DNA from: Linyphia triangularis
Lineage: Eukaryota > Arthropoda > Arachnida > Araneae > Linyphiidae
Length of the DNA: 64,000 nt
Assembly (NCBI GenBank): GCA_963978545.1
Contig: OZ021729.1
Location: 84,796,670 to 84,860,669 of the forward strand
Direction: 5' to 3'
Below are positions 29,601 through 44,600 of this stretch, in pieces. Numbering within the stretch: position 1 is the first letter of the stretch; each line of letters begins with the position of its first letter. A program made the position numbers and the translations under genes. The notes beneath the pieces were generated by a model. That model had not been told where the DNA came from. It saw nothing but the letters and a program-made list of their open reading frames with translations, and searched no databases.

Positions 29601-32600
29601 GATTGCTCAATCGTGACCGAAACTCGAGCATCATTCCAAAAATACACGATTAAAAAAAAAAAAAAAAACATGTCAAACACATCACAAAACATATTATTTT
29701 GCTCTTTTGCCTTTCTTATAAATAAAATATTTCAATTTTAAAACTGTGCATCCATAATCCAAAACTTCGAGTACATCTTAACCATCATTGGACGAGATTG
29801 GCCAATACCTATAACAATTGCCTTTTTACAAAGTTCTTCATTTGGTATTGGCCATTGTCGAGCGATATTCTCCAGCAGAGATGTGCTACGGGGTGTTCAC
29901 AAAGTAGCTGGGCAAGGGAGTTCCAACATATCTGCATAACTCTTAATTAGGTATTATAATCTATTTTTTTCCCTCTAACAAATATATGCTCATAGTGCCT
30001 CTCTGTATGCTAAAAAAAAATCGTTTATTGTATTTAGTTATTGAGAATCATAAAGATCAATTTGAACTCCATTACCCAGCTACTTTGTGAACACCCTGTA
30101 CTAAAAAAAACCCCAAATAACCCAAAATCTGTAGTTGTGCTCAGACAGATTGAGGGGGAATATTCGCATGAGCTTTTATTTATATTTTTTCGTGCAGGAG
30201 TTTAAACGGATAATTTTCTTAATAGTCCGAGAAGCGACTGCAATTTTTGGACCCCATCGAACATCATTCTGAATTTTTTATAGAGATTGGAGAAAAGTGA
30301 GTAGATTAGGAATCCACAGGTCTGCCGTGGCAAAAATGGTCGAAACTGATCATTAACCGACTTGGAATGAGTTGAACTAAAATCCGATTGCCAAATATGT
30401 CATAACTTGCCAAAAACAGAACAAATTTATTCGTCTGGCAACCCACTTCATTTTGATTTTCAATGAGAAAAAGCGCAAACGATTTCTGATCTTTGGCTCG
30501 GAAAACTTATATCTTTTAAAAGTAAGCCAAATTGGCGACATCAGTTACGTCATAAGTGACGTAAAATTTTTTGCCAACTTCGCTCCCTTTTAATAGATGC
30601 AAGTAGACCGTCGCCAGATATCTGAATCGTCTGCAACCTTCTTAATTGATAATTAAAGAGTGAGGGTTATACCAAATTAAAAAAAAAAATGCTCATTATT
30701 TGGCAAGTTATGGCTCATTTGGCAATCGGATTTAGTTCAACTTATTAAAAGTCGATTTTTGACCAGTTTCAGCCATTTTTGCCACGGCAGACCAGTGGAT
30801 TCGTAATCTACTCACTTTTCTCTAATTTCTATAAATATAATCAGAATGATGTTCGATGGGGTCCAAAAATTGCAGTCGCCTCTCAGTCTATAAAAAGAAG
30901 TATCTCAAACCTCTTCTTCTTCGAAGTCCATGCAGTCCCAGTGATGAGCCAAACTAGCACTTTTCCTCTTCCAGTATTCGAGGAAAGAAACGGCTGAAAT
31001 GGAACAGATATCGATAGAAAATTAACACAATAATAATACATTTTTTTAAAAAATAATTCATGCAGCATTATGTACTTAAAATATTATTATTGAGGTCTTT
31101 TGGGAATGGAGTTTGTATTGTTAGAGATGCGATAGGTGGAGATATTTGCTGAAAAGCAATTATTTAAGTAGAATCTCACAGAGAAAGAACTAGTGTACTG
31201 TCTGTTTATCACAAGAATATTATCTCCCGCCACAAAGTCTAATGTTGTTGGTTACCTTAGAAACAAGACTATTCCCATTTTCCAAGGGGGGGGGGGAGGA
31301 GATTCCCGAAGATAAATATCTAAATTTACCGCTGTGTAGCCGTTTTGACGCCAATGTCAAGCAAGCACACCCCTGTTCTAAATTGACGAGTCTTGTTTCC
31401 ATACCTAACGAGTCTAACTAGACTATTTACAGGGAGCTAGTATTTTGACACACAGTACTTTATCGGTTAACAATATGAAGGAAAGAGAACACAAACAAAA
31501 CTTTTTTTTTTTTAGTTTTAAGATCCTATGAATACAGTTTTATCAAAATGCAAACAGACATCAAATGTAATATATGTTGGGGCAGAGTATTTGAAAGAAA
31601 GAACAACTTTAGCCGTACAATTAGTTTATTAAAAGGTAAACCGCCACGGATATCAAGAGATAGGAACATACACATGGAACAATCGGAAGTGAATGGCATC
31701 AAAGCTAGAATATATACTTTACAACAGCTAGCCACAAGGCAGCGCTGCTAGCCGAGACAGCCCACAAAATAGTAAAGGGAGAAATGTGTGAAAGGGTATA
31801 ATCCCAACAATATATTCACCTTATGGAGAATTCTAAATGTTTCAAAAAGGCCATAAACACAAAACATTCTGTTCGCTGCCCTTTTTAATTTGCAACCTAA
31901 GTTAGCACCTGTTAGACTTTGGCGAGAAAACGATTCATTCAGCTCGAAGCGAATGTGACGTCACTACATCTGAAACAACTTGGCTTGAAACGAAGCAGCA
32001 GAAAACAGTTTTGCAAGAATCGAGCCAACCGGTATGGAATATAGCAATTGAGGACTAAAAATGGAAAACGACCTAAATACTAAAAAAAAAAATCGAAAAT
32101 TGTTTTTTTACGGAAAAATGTCCTAATGACCAAGCTAAACAAAGTGGAGAACACCCAAAGAGCGAACTCCAGTAGCAATAGTTCAAATTCAATCTGAAGT
32201 ATGCACTTATACCATTGCCTAAAGGGCAAGATGCGATCATTTTTCGACTCTCCTGAAATTTTTTCTTTTTTTGGACTTAGGTCGTTTTCCATTTCTAGTC
32301 CTCAATTGTCTACACCAAACCAACCCAACTATTTGGCAGAAACCTCACCATAACCACAGAGAACAAAAAGATATCTTAAAGTCACAGCTTTAGTTGATCG
32401 TTTTGATCGGACTGCCATCGGAAGAGGTTTCTGGGGCATTTTCTTTTCATAATATTTAAGTTACTGATTTTTTTTTTAAAAGAACTTTTGTTTGAATATT
32501 TAGAATCAGAAAGACATTTTTCATATATATTTCAATCGTTTTTAAAAAATGCGAGAAATGTCCATAATCAAAAGAAATAAAAATATATAAATTACCAATA

Positions 32601-35600
32601 TGCCTACCCGTGAAAAACTTGAAATTTTAAAAGTCATTATCTGGCATTTTTTTTAAAAAAAGGTATTCATGCATTCTTGTGCCTGATGACAAGGCGTCAA
32701 AGGGAGAATTTACCTAAGGTTAGAATTGTAAAAAAAAAAAATGCATGCAGGTTATGCACTCACCCCAGAATGAGACGAATACGGCATAGAAGACAGTTCC
32801 CGGATGATCAAACAGATAGGACAGCTTGCTGAAGAGGCAGATGTCACTTAAGTGCCAGTACGCACATCCGTAATTCTCCTCACACCTGGGACACATGAGG
32901 AAGGTAGTGCCACTTGCGCACACCTCATTGCTGCAAACCGAAAAGACACGCATTGTAGCAAACGCCTTCTTTAAAATTTAAGAAGTCTTTTATGAAATAC
33001 GCGCTTGAGGACTTTAACACAGATCTCTAACTGCAGCTTCTGGATAGCTTATTAGCTGTTTCTGTTCGGTAAGCATCAGATGAAGAAAATTGAATGCTTC
33101 CCTCCATCTATGCTACTTAAAACGTTGCCTATGGTTTCAAACACATTCTAACTATACATTGGGATAGGTTTACTTGAGCTCACAGAATACGCTACAACGA
33201 TGTGTGAACTGGTTTACTACACTCTGATTGGCTGACTGGAACGATGAGTGAAATGGTTTACTACACCCTGATTGGCTGACTGGAACGATGAGTGAAATGG
33301 TTTACTACACCCTGATTGGCTGACTGGAACGATGAGTGAAGCGGTTTACTACACCCTGATTGGCTGACTGGAACGATGTGTGAACCGGTTTACTACGCCC
33401 TGATTGGCTGACTGGAACGATGTGTGGCCGATTCGTTGAAACTTTTATAGTATCCGTGGTTAGAAAAGTAAAATATAAATAAAAATTTAAACTAAAAGAC
33501 ACTTATTTTCTTTTTGTTATCAACATATATTTAAGTTGAATACAAAACTACATGCACAGGTTCTCAATATTAGTATAAAAGTTGTGATTTGTCCGAACTA
33601 TATCTTTGCGCGGAAGGATCCACCCAGCAGCGAATACTTAAGGCTCAAGTAATGTTGTCCCGAGGTATAGCTTTGGGGGAAAGTTAGTAATATAGATCTG
33701 TATGGTGAATGTTAAGCTTTCTTAAACTTCAAGTCAATAACCAAGTATGCACTGTTCAGAAGTTGAAATTAGAGAACAGTGGACTTGACACATCATTCAG
33801 AGACAAATTCAATAACCGAGAGGGTTCAGCCAATTACTCTTAACAAAAACAAAATATACTTAGATTAGGGGGAAAAGAAAAAAGAAAAAAAACTACTATA
33901 GATTTTGGTGTGCAGTCGAAAATCATTCTGTAATTGAAACGAAATGTAGAGAGATACGGATATATAACGATAAAGCCCGGTTTTGTTTGTATTATATTTC
34001 ATTGGAAAGATTAGAAAGACCCGACACACACAGATAGACAATCGTATAGCCATTGGCGTAAACTTAATAATTAAATAAGAGAATAATCTGAAACTAAGAA
34101 AATAATCCTAAATTAAATCAAGTTTATCGAAAGTTGAAATAGCCGTTGACAACAGAAAATAAAGTTTCTAATGACGGTTTAGAATTGTATATCCATTGTA
34201 AATTGCTTTTGCTAACATCTTACTACTTGCCAATTTGGCAAGAGTTTGAAAACAACTTATTATGCGCTTATTATGTTTCTCATTGAAAGTTAAAGAACAT
34301 CGTTGCCACAAATCTCGTAAATAAAACTCTAGAGAAATTTCTTGGATTTCTCAGAGTTTCTTAAATTTTTAACCGGTTATGATAGATTTGGGAATCAGTA
34401 CATGAGTTAACTAACTTATTGAGATAAGTTTACAAACCTACAAACCGTTTCTGTTCGAATATTTTCCGATCTAAACCAGGATGTTCTTATTACTAGTATT
34501 CCTCTACACTCTAAAAAAAAAAAAAAAAAAAAAAAATAAGAATATTTAAATGGATAACAAAATTTGTAGCTGTCGACAGGCCTATCCAATAAATGTAAAA
34601 AGAGATTTCCAGTTTTTACCGCAAAAGTAAATGTTTCAGTGTGTGCTTTCAATAAGGAACTAATTATACAGAGCCACTCGAGTGGCGAATGCGCGCCATC
34701 GCTTCTGGCCACAGCAGTAGCCCAGTAAAATAAGCTCCATAGTATTGCATGTTTCGCTTCGAGTGGCTTCTCTAGGAGACTGAAGCGGTGGCGCGCGTTC
34801 GCCACTTGAGTGGCTCTGTATAATAAGGATGTAAGGTTAAAAAAATTATTAAAAAAAAAAAAAAAAAAAAAAAAGCCTTATTGTAGGGCTTTAAACAACT
34901 GTGTAACATCTATGGGTCCCCTCCTACAACTTCAAATAACTGCGTAGTTCCTAAAGAACATATCTCTTGTCCACTCCTGCAGTTCTCAACACAATCAAAC
35001 TGTACATTATAGTATTGATCACTTATAGTATTGATGAGACATAATATATCTTGCAGTGAGGCTAAGAATATAAATTCTAAAAAAAAGCAATGATTTTTAA
35101 AAGGAAATAAAAGCGTTATTTCCCCCAATATAGTGCACATTTCATGTGGGTATTGATATTGTTATGGCCCTACTCCTGACGAATCGTACGTACTTACGAT
35201 GGGGTGTCGTTGTGAATTGTCAGTACTCCGTACAGGAAAACGGCGAGTCCCACGACGGCAGCAGGAAACAGCCAGCCTGTGTAGAAGCCTACAAAAAAAA
35301 ATTCAACAACTTCAAGCAACTCTAATAAAGTTTTCATGAAGGACATTGAACGTTTAACGCGCAATACCGTAAAATTTCATTGATTTGTTTACAAGAAAAG
35401 TGGCCATTAATACATTGTTGCTGTCAATTCGTTTTCTTACTGTCGTATTTCATAGTAATTGCCATTCTATCGAAGTCTCGCAGACTAAATACGAATTTCG
35501 AATTTTGTTTACAAATGAACGCCCAAACGATCAATGTAATATATTTCCAATGGCAAAATGCTTTTTGTTTCGTTGTTTATATGAAATAACAATGGTAGAA

Positions 35601-38600
35601 ACTAGTTAGTGAAATTAGAAGAGAAATTAAGGCATGTTTTTAGTTCAATTTTTTCAAAATCGAGGTTTTCCCGTCATCTTCAAGGTTATATAACAGATAG
35701 TTTAATCGCATGGAGTCCTCTGGCAAATAATTATCATGGTACGTGATATTTTGAGCAACCATTTACCTCAACCCTGAGACAAGCCCTGAGAATTGAAACT
35801 TTAAATCAGCTTTCCTGGAGAATTGAGAAAAACGGACTCGGATCATTCTTTGGCGTAGCCCGTTAATTGATTTGTGACAGTAATTATCACTAAAAGACAA
35901 CTTTTCTTGTACATTTTGTTACAGTACATCAGACGGTGATACCAATAATACTCTATTTATAATAATAAAACAAGCTGTGTGTCTGTCTGTCTATCTGTCT
36001 GTCTGTGGCTCTGTGGATCTATAGAAACCTACTTAAAATTGGAGTAGAACTCTCAAATTTTCAGCATAAGTAGTTTTGGCCTTCTAATTTTATACATCAC
36101 AAACAGAATGTTAAAATTTTAATTAGTTATTTAATTAATTTTTTTAATTAATTAATAAATATGTTACAAAACGATTACTAATAGGGCTACAGATCTGAAA
36201 TTTTCAACAAAAGTAGTTTTGACTTTTTAATTGGACTTTAAAATAACAGAATTTTAAATTTTTATTTTGTTATTTTTTAATTAATTTTTTTTATTAATTA
36301 ATAAACATTTTGCAAAACGACTACTAATAGGGCTACAGCTCTGAAATTTTCAGCATAAGTAGTTTTGGCCTTCTAATTGTATACATCACAAACATAACGT
36401 TAAAATTTTAATTAGTTCTTTTTTAATTAATTAATAAATATGTTACAAAACGATATCTAATAAAGCTACAGATCTGAAATTTTCAACATAAGTAGTTTTG
36501 ACTTTTTAATTGGACTTTAAAATAACAGAATTTTAAATTTTTATTTTGTTCTTTTTTAATTAATTTTTTTAATTAATTAATTTATATATTACAAAACGAT
36601 TTCAAATAGGGCTATGGCATTGAAATTTTCAAAATAAATAGTTGTGGCCTTCTAATTGGATTTTTGAAAAACATAATTTTTTTTTAATTAATTAACAAAT
36701 ATTTTACAAAATGATTTGTAATTGGGCTACATTTCTGAAATTTTCAGCACAAGTAGTTTTGGCCTTCTAATTGAACTGACAAAAAGAATGTTAAAATTTT
36801 AATTTGTTTTTCAATTAATTTTTTTCACAAAAAGCGACTTCGAATAGGCCTAGATCTCTGAAAGTTTCAACATAAGTAGTTTTAGCCTCTAATTTTGCTT
36901 TCCACAAACACGTGTTAAAATAAACTTAAAGGGGCGTTGTATTATTGTATTAACGGGGAATTTTTTTTTCTTGGCAAAGAAGAGGCTTCCAATATTAAGT
37001 CTTTACGTAGCAATTAGATTTTAGTGAGTGAAGCGAGCTTATGCTTGCATAGCAATAAACCTTTTAACGAGTGAAATAAGCCTGTGTTTATGTGTCCATG
37101 AACTTTTCAGCGAACGAAGCGAGCTAGATTTTGCGTAGCGATGAACCTTCTTGCGAGCGAAGCGGCAAAAACTGGGTTTTATACACGAATGACAGATTTC
37201 CGCAATGCGAGGCCTCACAGCTAGCTAAAATATTGCACATGTTAAAATTTCGTAGCGAAGCACGGGTATTTAGCTAGTTTTGCAATATTTAATGATTGGA
37301 ATCTCGCTGTGTTAAAATTGATGACATGAAACAATTTATTTTTTCTTACAAACAATGTTATCATGTTGGTGAGTTGCGAGTTTGACTACAAACTAGGAAT
37401 TTGTCATCAGATATCTATGTTCTCATTCGATAGCTCTATTTGTAGCCAAAAAGTACACTTCCTATAATGGAAGCTCTCTTCCAGTCAAAAACTGAAGCCA
37501 TTCCCGTTATAATTTCTTATTGAATTTTATGTAAAACTCTTATCAAGTCCTTCAAACTGATACATGACACCTGTAGCATTTACAGTTTAGTTTCAACGAA
37601 ACGAAAATTGCCTTCCAGTCATCATTTTTTGGTATTTTCGATCTCGACTTCCAGTTGAATTTTGACACGAAAATTCACCTCAACAAAACTTTCATTTCAC
37701 AGGTCACATTTTAGTTTTGCTGGAAAGATTGACCTGGCAGAGCATTTTCTCACCATATTACTAAAATTTATGTCTTATTTCATAAAATATATAAATTTTA
37801 GTAATATATGGTGAGAAACTTATACAAATGCTCTGCCAGTTCAATCTTTCCAGCAAAACTGACATGAGTGGCGACACATGTTGTAGAAAACAGCAAAAAA
37901 CTTGTACACTTCAATTTTCTTGAGAGAATACAACTTCAAAAGTTCATTGAATTTAACTGCATTGCTGTTGATATAAGGTGTAAAAGTGTCACACATTTTG
38001 AAGCAATACTTTGAGAAAGAGTTTGCAAAATATTACTTTAAGTTGGGTTGTAGTGCTACGAAAAAAAAAAAAAAAAAAAAAAAATCCTAAACGTGGTAGT
38101 AACCCAAACTGTAGTCTGGAATTTTTTCATTATAAAATGCAAATTCACATTTTGAGGTAATATTTTACAAAAATTACCTCATAAAAAAGTTAAATACTCT
38201 TAATTTACGTATTGATTTTTTCATTAATTTTTATCACAGTACATGCTAACCTCTCTATATATCGCCAAAATAACCTCTGGAAGGTCTCTCAATAAAGCAT
38301 CGGTACACAGCACCGGCACCACTACGACCCTGAACCACATTGGAACAAGCTTACTTGAGCTCATTGAATACGCTACAGCAATGTGTGAACCGGTTTTGCT
38401 ACGCCCTGATTGGCTGAATGGAAAGATCTGTGGCCGATTCGTTAAAACTCTTATAGTATCCGTGATCAGAAAAGTAAAATAGTAGTTAAAATTTAAACTT
38501 AAAAGCGCTCATTTTCCTTTTGCTATCAACATATATTTAAGTTGAATACAAAACTATGTGCGGAGGTTATCAAATATTACTCTAAAAGTTGTGATTTATC

Positions 38601-41600
38601 CAGAACTATATCTTGACGCGGAAGGATCCATCTTATAGCGCATACTCAAGGCTCAATTAATATTGTCCCGAGTTGTAAGTTTATGAATTTTTTTCTTCTA
38701 GAAATGCCCCTTACCGAGCCAAGCGAAGTAGATGCCTATCTTCTCTCCGAAGTACTCTCGAATGTGATCCAGTGGCTGGTACTTGTACCACTTTCCCCAC
38801 CGAGCCCAGTACTGGTACAGCACCTGCCGCTCGTTTAGATTCTCAGGGGCCACGGGTCGGTTAGGGAGCTGGTACGGACCCTGGGGGAGAAAAGAACAGA
38901 GTTGTGGTGTTAGGAATATTCTTGCCAGGAAATATGACATTGAATTTTTTTACTTTGTTCCTCTCCTACAAGGCTGCTTAAAATCCTTTTTCAATACCTT
39001 ACCTTTTCACTGAAAATCTTTCAAAAGCAGACCATTACATCAATAGATCCAAGTAATTTGGTTGGTTGGTTGTATTCAGGTTATCTGGCACCGTCAGCAA
39101 CACGAGGGCTATGACGCGCCGAAACATTCGTCATTAGACAAGCCAACATACATTTACAAGCACCCATGCCTTAACACGGGACTCGGAACCCGCAACCTCG
39201 AGGTCTAGAAGCTAGCACGCTAACCACTATACCGTTTGGTCGGCTCCAAGTAATTTATAGTAGAAGTTACGTGTGATGACATCACAGTTAATTCTTTTCG
39301 CGGGAAAACATTAAACATGCATTGCGATTGGCTAATGGAATGTGTAAACTTGAATTTGTTTTCACATGAGTGTTGTGATTGTAAGTATTCTCCTCATTCG
39401 ATGCAGAGCCATAGAGTTTATATAGATAGTTTTCTTAACTGACCAATCACAATAAACATTTGAAAAAAAATTTGAATTTTCACTTTTCATTATCCAATCA
39501 CAACACATTTCATTTCCCGTGAACTTAACAGCTAACTGTGATGTAGTTATGCATAACCACCATTTGTTAAATAATCTCTGAAAAACTACTTACTCTACAG
39601 TAATATTTTCCGTAGCTCATTTTGGACCAAAATATTCAGTTAAAAAGTTACAGAGTAATACCGAGAAAAGCTAATCAAAGTGTAAAATAATGGGGAGGAA
39701 AAGGTTGGGGTTTTTTACTATATTCACAGTCTAAGAATTTTAAGAATAGTCTTAGATGAAATTATGGCTCCATATGTTGGGAAAAATTGGAAAATCTATA
39801 ATTATTTCGTTTTGATTTTTTTCATTCAATATGAAAAGTTAAATTGTCTTGGAATCGGTATTACAAGAAATAGTTTTCCCAAATTGCAACTTATGCATAG
39901 TGCACGCTTGGTCATCGTCTTGAAGCTGAAGAAGGGTTGACAGTCACAATAGAGATCTATGTTAGCAGCGTCCCCCCAAAACCAGTTAGAATGTGTTGGT
40001 AACCATGGGCAACTTATTGCATAACATTAAATGGGGGGAAATATTTCATTGGCTCTGAAAAGACAATGAGGCCACAACCTATTTAATGCACACCAGCCAG
40101 CATTATAGTACGTACCGGTTTACGACGGACCACGAAGGCTACCGAGTTCATGATCTCACGATCATCTGCCCGGTACCCTAAGCCTAAGAGTCACTGGAAC
40201 CAAAACTACATTAGAGTTTCAATCAATGACACAAATTTTGTAAATTTCGAAGTTTGAGGCAGTTGGTCGGTTTGTACGCTCAACGACCTATTGTTATGCA
40301 CAATCATGGCTGATCAGACCGGGACCTACAGCTTAACGTGGATTCCGAAACCACAACAAACATCCATGCCTAACCTGGTACTCGATTCCAGCACCTTTAG
40401 CATGCGAGGCCAGAGCGTTAACCACACAGCCATCAGTTCGAAGCGTTGGAAAATATTGCATTATTTATTGTCACTCATCGGTTAAACGCTTAGAGCAGGA
40501 ATAGTGGGTAGAGTGAGGGAAACCCTATTCTCTGGTTGTAATCACGTGACTACGGTCAGTCTTCTGAGTCACCCCCTCCCCCTTTCCACTTCTTGTAATG
40601 TTATTTCAATGGCTGCCTTTCGTTCTACGAAGAACGTACTGATATTCGAATAGTGTTTTAAGCTGCAAAATGGTGTCTGCATGTTGTGCCTTTGGCTGCT
40701 CCGAAAGACAAGTTAAAGGAGGATCAATTTCCTTTCATAGGTAAGATCACTGATTATTATTTCAGTTTATATTTGAAACTTTTTATGTCGTGTTATGTAA
40801 AGACCTACGGTAAAACTGTGTTATTACAAGAAAAAAAGAGTCGATTTTTATGAAATCTCCGTTCAAACATTTTTATTATACATCATATCTACGTATTTCG
40901 TAATCGTTTGAAAAAAAACTAAAAGAATTATTTTTGACATAAGTTTTAATTGGCATACGCCGTAATCTCTTGGCGATATTCAGTTTTCGCCAAATGGTAA
41001 AGCAGGTCAGCGAAACGAGCATGTCTGCTCTAAGTCGCGCGCGTAAGGAATATTTTTGAATTGCAAAATAAAACAAATTGTTAAATTTATTTGTTAGCTT
41101 CCCAAATATTTTTCCAGTAAATCCTATACAACGAACCAATATACTAATATTTCTCAACTTTCAACGCTGATTACAAAACATTAATATGAATATTTTAAAA
41201 TACTTTGACACCTTAATGAAAAACATTTTTAGATTATCTTAAGTTTATTAAATTTACTTTAATTAAATATGTAACAAATTATTAAATAAATATATCGAAT
41301 GAAGTTTAAAGAAAGTTAAAATTATAATATGTTTTTTTTTATGTTTATTATTATTTGGATGAAAGTTTATTATTTATTGACCTTTTATTTTAGCTTTCCA
41401 AAAGATGAGAACCGAAGAAAATTATGGGAAAGGAATATTCGCAGAGAAGGTTTTAAAGCTACAGACAGGTCTAAAATTTGTTCGAAACATTTTACACCTG
41501 ATTGTTTTAATCAAGAGAAGTTTGGAGGTACATGGCTTCATAAAGATGCTGTCCCAACAGTATTTAACTTCCCTGAACATTTGCAGAAGAAGAAAATTGA

Positions 41601-44600
41601 AAGGCCTACTAAAAGGATAAAGTTAGATGAGCCCCAAAATGAACCAAGCACAAGTATTACAGGTAAGTTGCACCTCATATCTGCAGAATTGTTTCCCAAC
41701 AAGTATTTTGATTTGGAGCTCAAATGCAGTGGCTCAGTGGATAAGGCACTTACTTGCCTTTGAAGCGAGAGAACCGTTTTCGAATCCGGATAGGCACACC
41801 TTACAACAACTGCTTCATAAACCAATAGACACAGCAACGATTATGACAGTCTCGCATTGATTATCAGGCTGCCTTATGGAAGTTTTTCAGGGTTTTCTCA
41901 TATTAGAGATGCCAGTGTTGGGCAGTTGCCTATTGAAAGTCCTCCCCGAAAGTAATCCTCCCTTGTATTTGGAAAGTTGTACAAACAATTGTTCCGGCGC
42001 AGAAAGCACTGCAGTAGTAGTTGCCCCAGTTAATCCAATACAACCAATAACCTATATTTTTATTTAGACTATTTCAGTGCCTATAAAACACTTATTTTTT
42101 TTAACTACTTGCATGTTAAGAGTACAATACCTGTAATATTATATAAATTATAACTGTAAGATTCTTTTCAGAATCCAAATCAAAAAGAAAACATTACTTA
42201 GGGGATTTTAAAGATGAAGACATGAAGTCTCCTACTAAGCTACTAAACTTTTGACAATAGCCCAAAATCAAGTTAAGCGGCAAGCTACAATAATAAAAGA
42301 TTTAAAAAGAAAAAAGAAGAGATTAGAAAAAAAGATATGCTCCCTTCATGAGATCCTGGCAATTATGAGGAAAAAGCAACTTATCTCTGAAACTGCTTCT
42401 ACTATGTTGGAGGTAAGTGATTTGATACTATATTGCTTAAGGGGGGAGCTGAATAATTAAAATATTTCAGTCAAATATAAATGAGAAGTTCCTAAAAGAA
42501 AACTTTACTTGTAGAATGGTTACATAATTTTAAGAAATCAATTTTATTGAGTCTTTTGAAACTTGAGGTCTGTGTCCTAAACAGTGAGAGATTTAAGCTG
42601 GGCAGTTCTATCGATCAAAAAATCATAAATCGCCGCAATGGTGTTTTAAGTCAATTTTGTTTTATTTTATTTGGTGATAGTTTCTGATAAGTCAATCATA
42701 TTCTTACTGAGTTATCTTACATTGTGATTATGAAAATATTTTAGACTTTTTCATAACATTGAAATCATGATTTTTCCTATACTATGGGCTCTGACCCCTA
42801 CTTAAGCTTGTCTACCCTGAAAAAGAAAATTAATTTAAAGACATACATTCTACAATTAAATTCTTTTATTCTGATTTAAATGTTCAAAACAAATAAAACT
42901 AGTGATCGGTATACATAAACTATCTTATTTAAAGAAGGTATAAATTTCCATTTTTGTTTCTAATGTAGATTTTTTCCTTTTAGCTATCTTTACCAGGTCC
43001 AGCTGCAGAACTAATTAAAAGAGTACAAAAAAGATCTACTTCAGATAAGTATTCGCCAGAATTGAGGGCGTTCGCACTTACTCTTCAATTTTATTCAACT
43101 AAAGCTTACAATTTTGTAAGAAAGAGTTTCAAAACTTGCCTGCCACATTTGTCGACCATTCGAAAATGGTATCAAGCCATAGATGGTTCCCCAGGATTTA
43201 CCAAGGAAGCTTTGTCTGCTTTAAGAATTAAAGTACAAGAAAGCAAAGGCAAAGATGTAATTTGCGGATTGATGGTGGACGAGATGTCTATTCGAAAGCA
43301 ACTGGAATGGGATGGAACTCGCTTTAGCGGCTATGTCGACCTGGGTACTGGCATTGATAACGACCAATTCCCGATAGCTAAAGAAGCTTATGTTTTTATG
43401 TTGAATGCCCTCAATTCCCATTGGAAAATTCCAGTGGGATACTTTCTCATTGATGGCCTTAGCGGCAAGGAACGTGCCAACTTAATAAAGGAATGCCTGA
43501 GGTGTGTACATGAAACTGGCCTTAAAACTGTGTCGCTAACATTTGATGGCACAAGTTCAAACTTTGCTTTTGCCAAGCACCTCGGAGCAGATACTGAGGT
43601 GTATAATTTAAAGCCCTTTTTTCAGCATCCAGTGACAAAAGAAAGTGTTTTTTTTTATTTATTCCGGATCCTAGTCACATGATCAAACTAGTAAGGAATA
43701 CGTTGGCATGTAAAGGATCCATTTACCATGTAAAAGATGGATTCATTTTATGGAAGTACATTATATTGTTACAAGAATATCAAGAAAAAGAAGGTCTGCT
43801 AGCTGCAACTAAATTAAAAAAGAGGCATATAGACTGGCACCGAGAAAAAATGACAGTTCGTCTTGCAGTACAGACACTAAGTAATAGTGTGGCAGATGCT
43901 CTTGAGTACCTTTCGAAGGATTTAAAAATTCCCGAGTTTCAGGGATCTGAAGCGACCATAAAATTCATTCGTGTCTTCAATAATTTGTTTGATGCCTTGA
44001 ATAGCAGAAACTTGTTAAGTAAAGGTTTCAAAGCCCCCTTTACCGAACACACAAATGATTTTTTTTCTAATTTTTTTGAAGAAGCCGAAATTTATATTGA
44101 AGATCTTCTAACTGCTCCAAAGGGACCTTCAATATTAGAGAGCAACAGGAAAACAGGCTTCCTGGGGTTCATGATGTGCATGAACAGTGTTACCTCATTG
44201 TACAAGTCCCTAGTAAAAAGCCCCCATCCTCAAATGCAGTTCCTCCTCACATACAAATTGTCCCAAGATCACTTGGAGATGTTTTTCAGTGCCATTAGAA
44301 GCAAAGGGGGCTTCAATAACAACCCTACAGCCCGGCAGTTTAAAGCTTCATACAAGCAATTGCTTACCCACCATCAAATTACAGCAGATACTGGCAATTT
44401 TGCTGTGTTAGATAACACAAATATTTTAAATGTTTTCTCTGCAATAAATCCACATGTTTTAACTATAAATGAAGGCAAGGAAAATGATGATTCTGAAGTT
44501 GAAAATACCAGTGTAGTTATGACAAGGTATGTGTCTGATGTTGTTGGCTACATAGCTGGTTTTGTAGTGAAAAAATTGAAAAACAAATTAAAATGTGAGG

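Larger units (their letters stand above)
26855..30910 (-). other. Intron between exons 8 and 9
   Basis: Holds a tRNA-like SINE head, short fold-backs (27207-27302), a hAT MITE, MITE-4 copy c, a TA-flanked MITE and MITE-5 copy a. 28670-29888 carries only low-complexity DNA and a G-tract near 29437. Confidence 0.7.
32931..35197 (-). other. Intron between exons 6 and 7
   Basis: Holds MITE-2 copy c with its 44-base repeats and a TA-flanked MITE at 34669, plus A-runs near 34514 and 34851. The rest is AT-rich. Confidence 0.65.
35289..38714 (-). other. Intron between exons 5 and 6
   Basis: Holds a Helitron (35952-37277), a fold-back (37713-37860), an A-run near 38060-38084 and MITE-2 copy d. Confidence 0.7.

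Noticed and set aside
31548..31751. CNICW-containing frame as a zinc-finger gene
   Set aside because: Only one CxxC, no partner ligands, and no supporting splice or repeat context.
34416..34805. 129-codon minus-strand frame
   Set aside because: Runs through an A-tract (FFFFF) and a small MITE; no recognisable domain.
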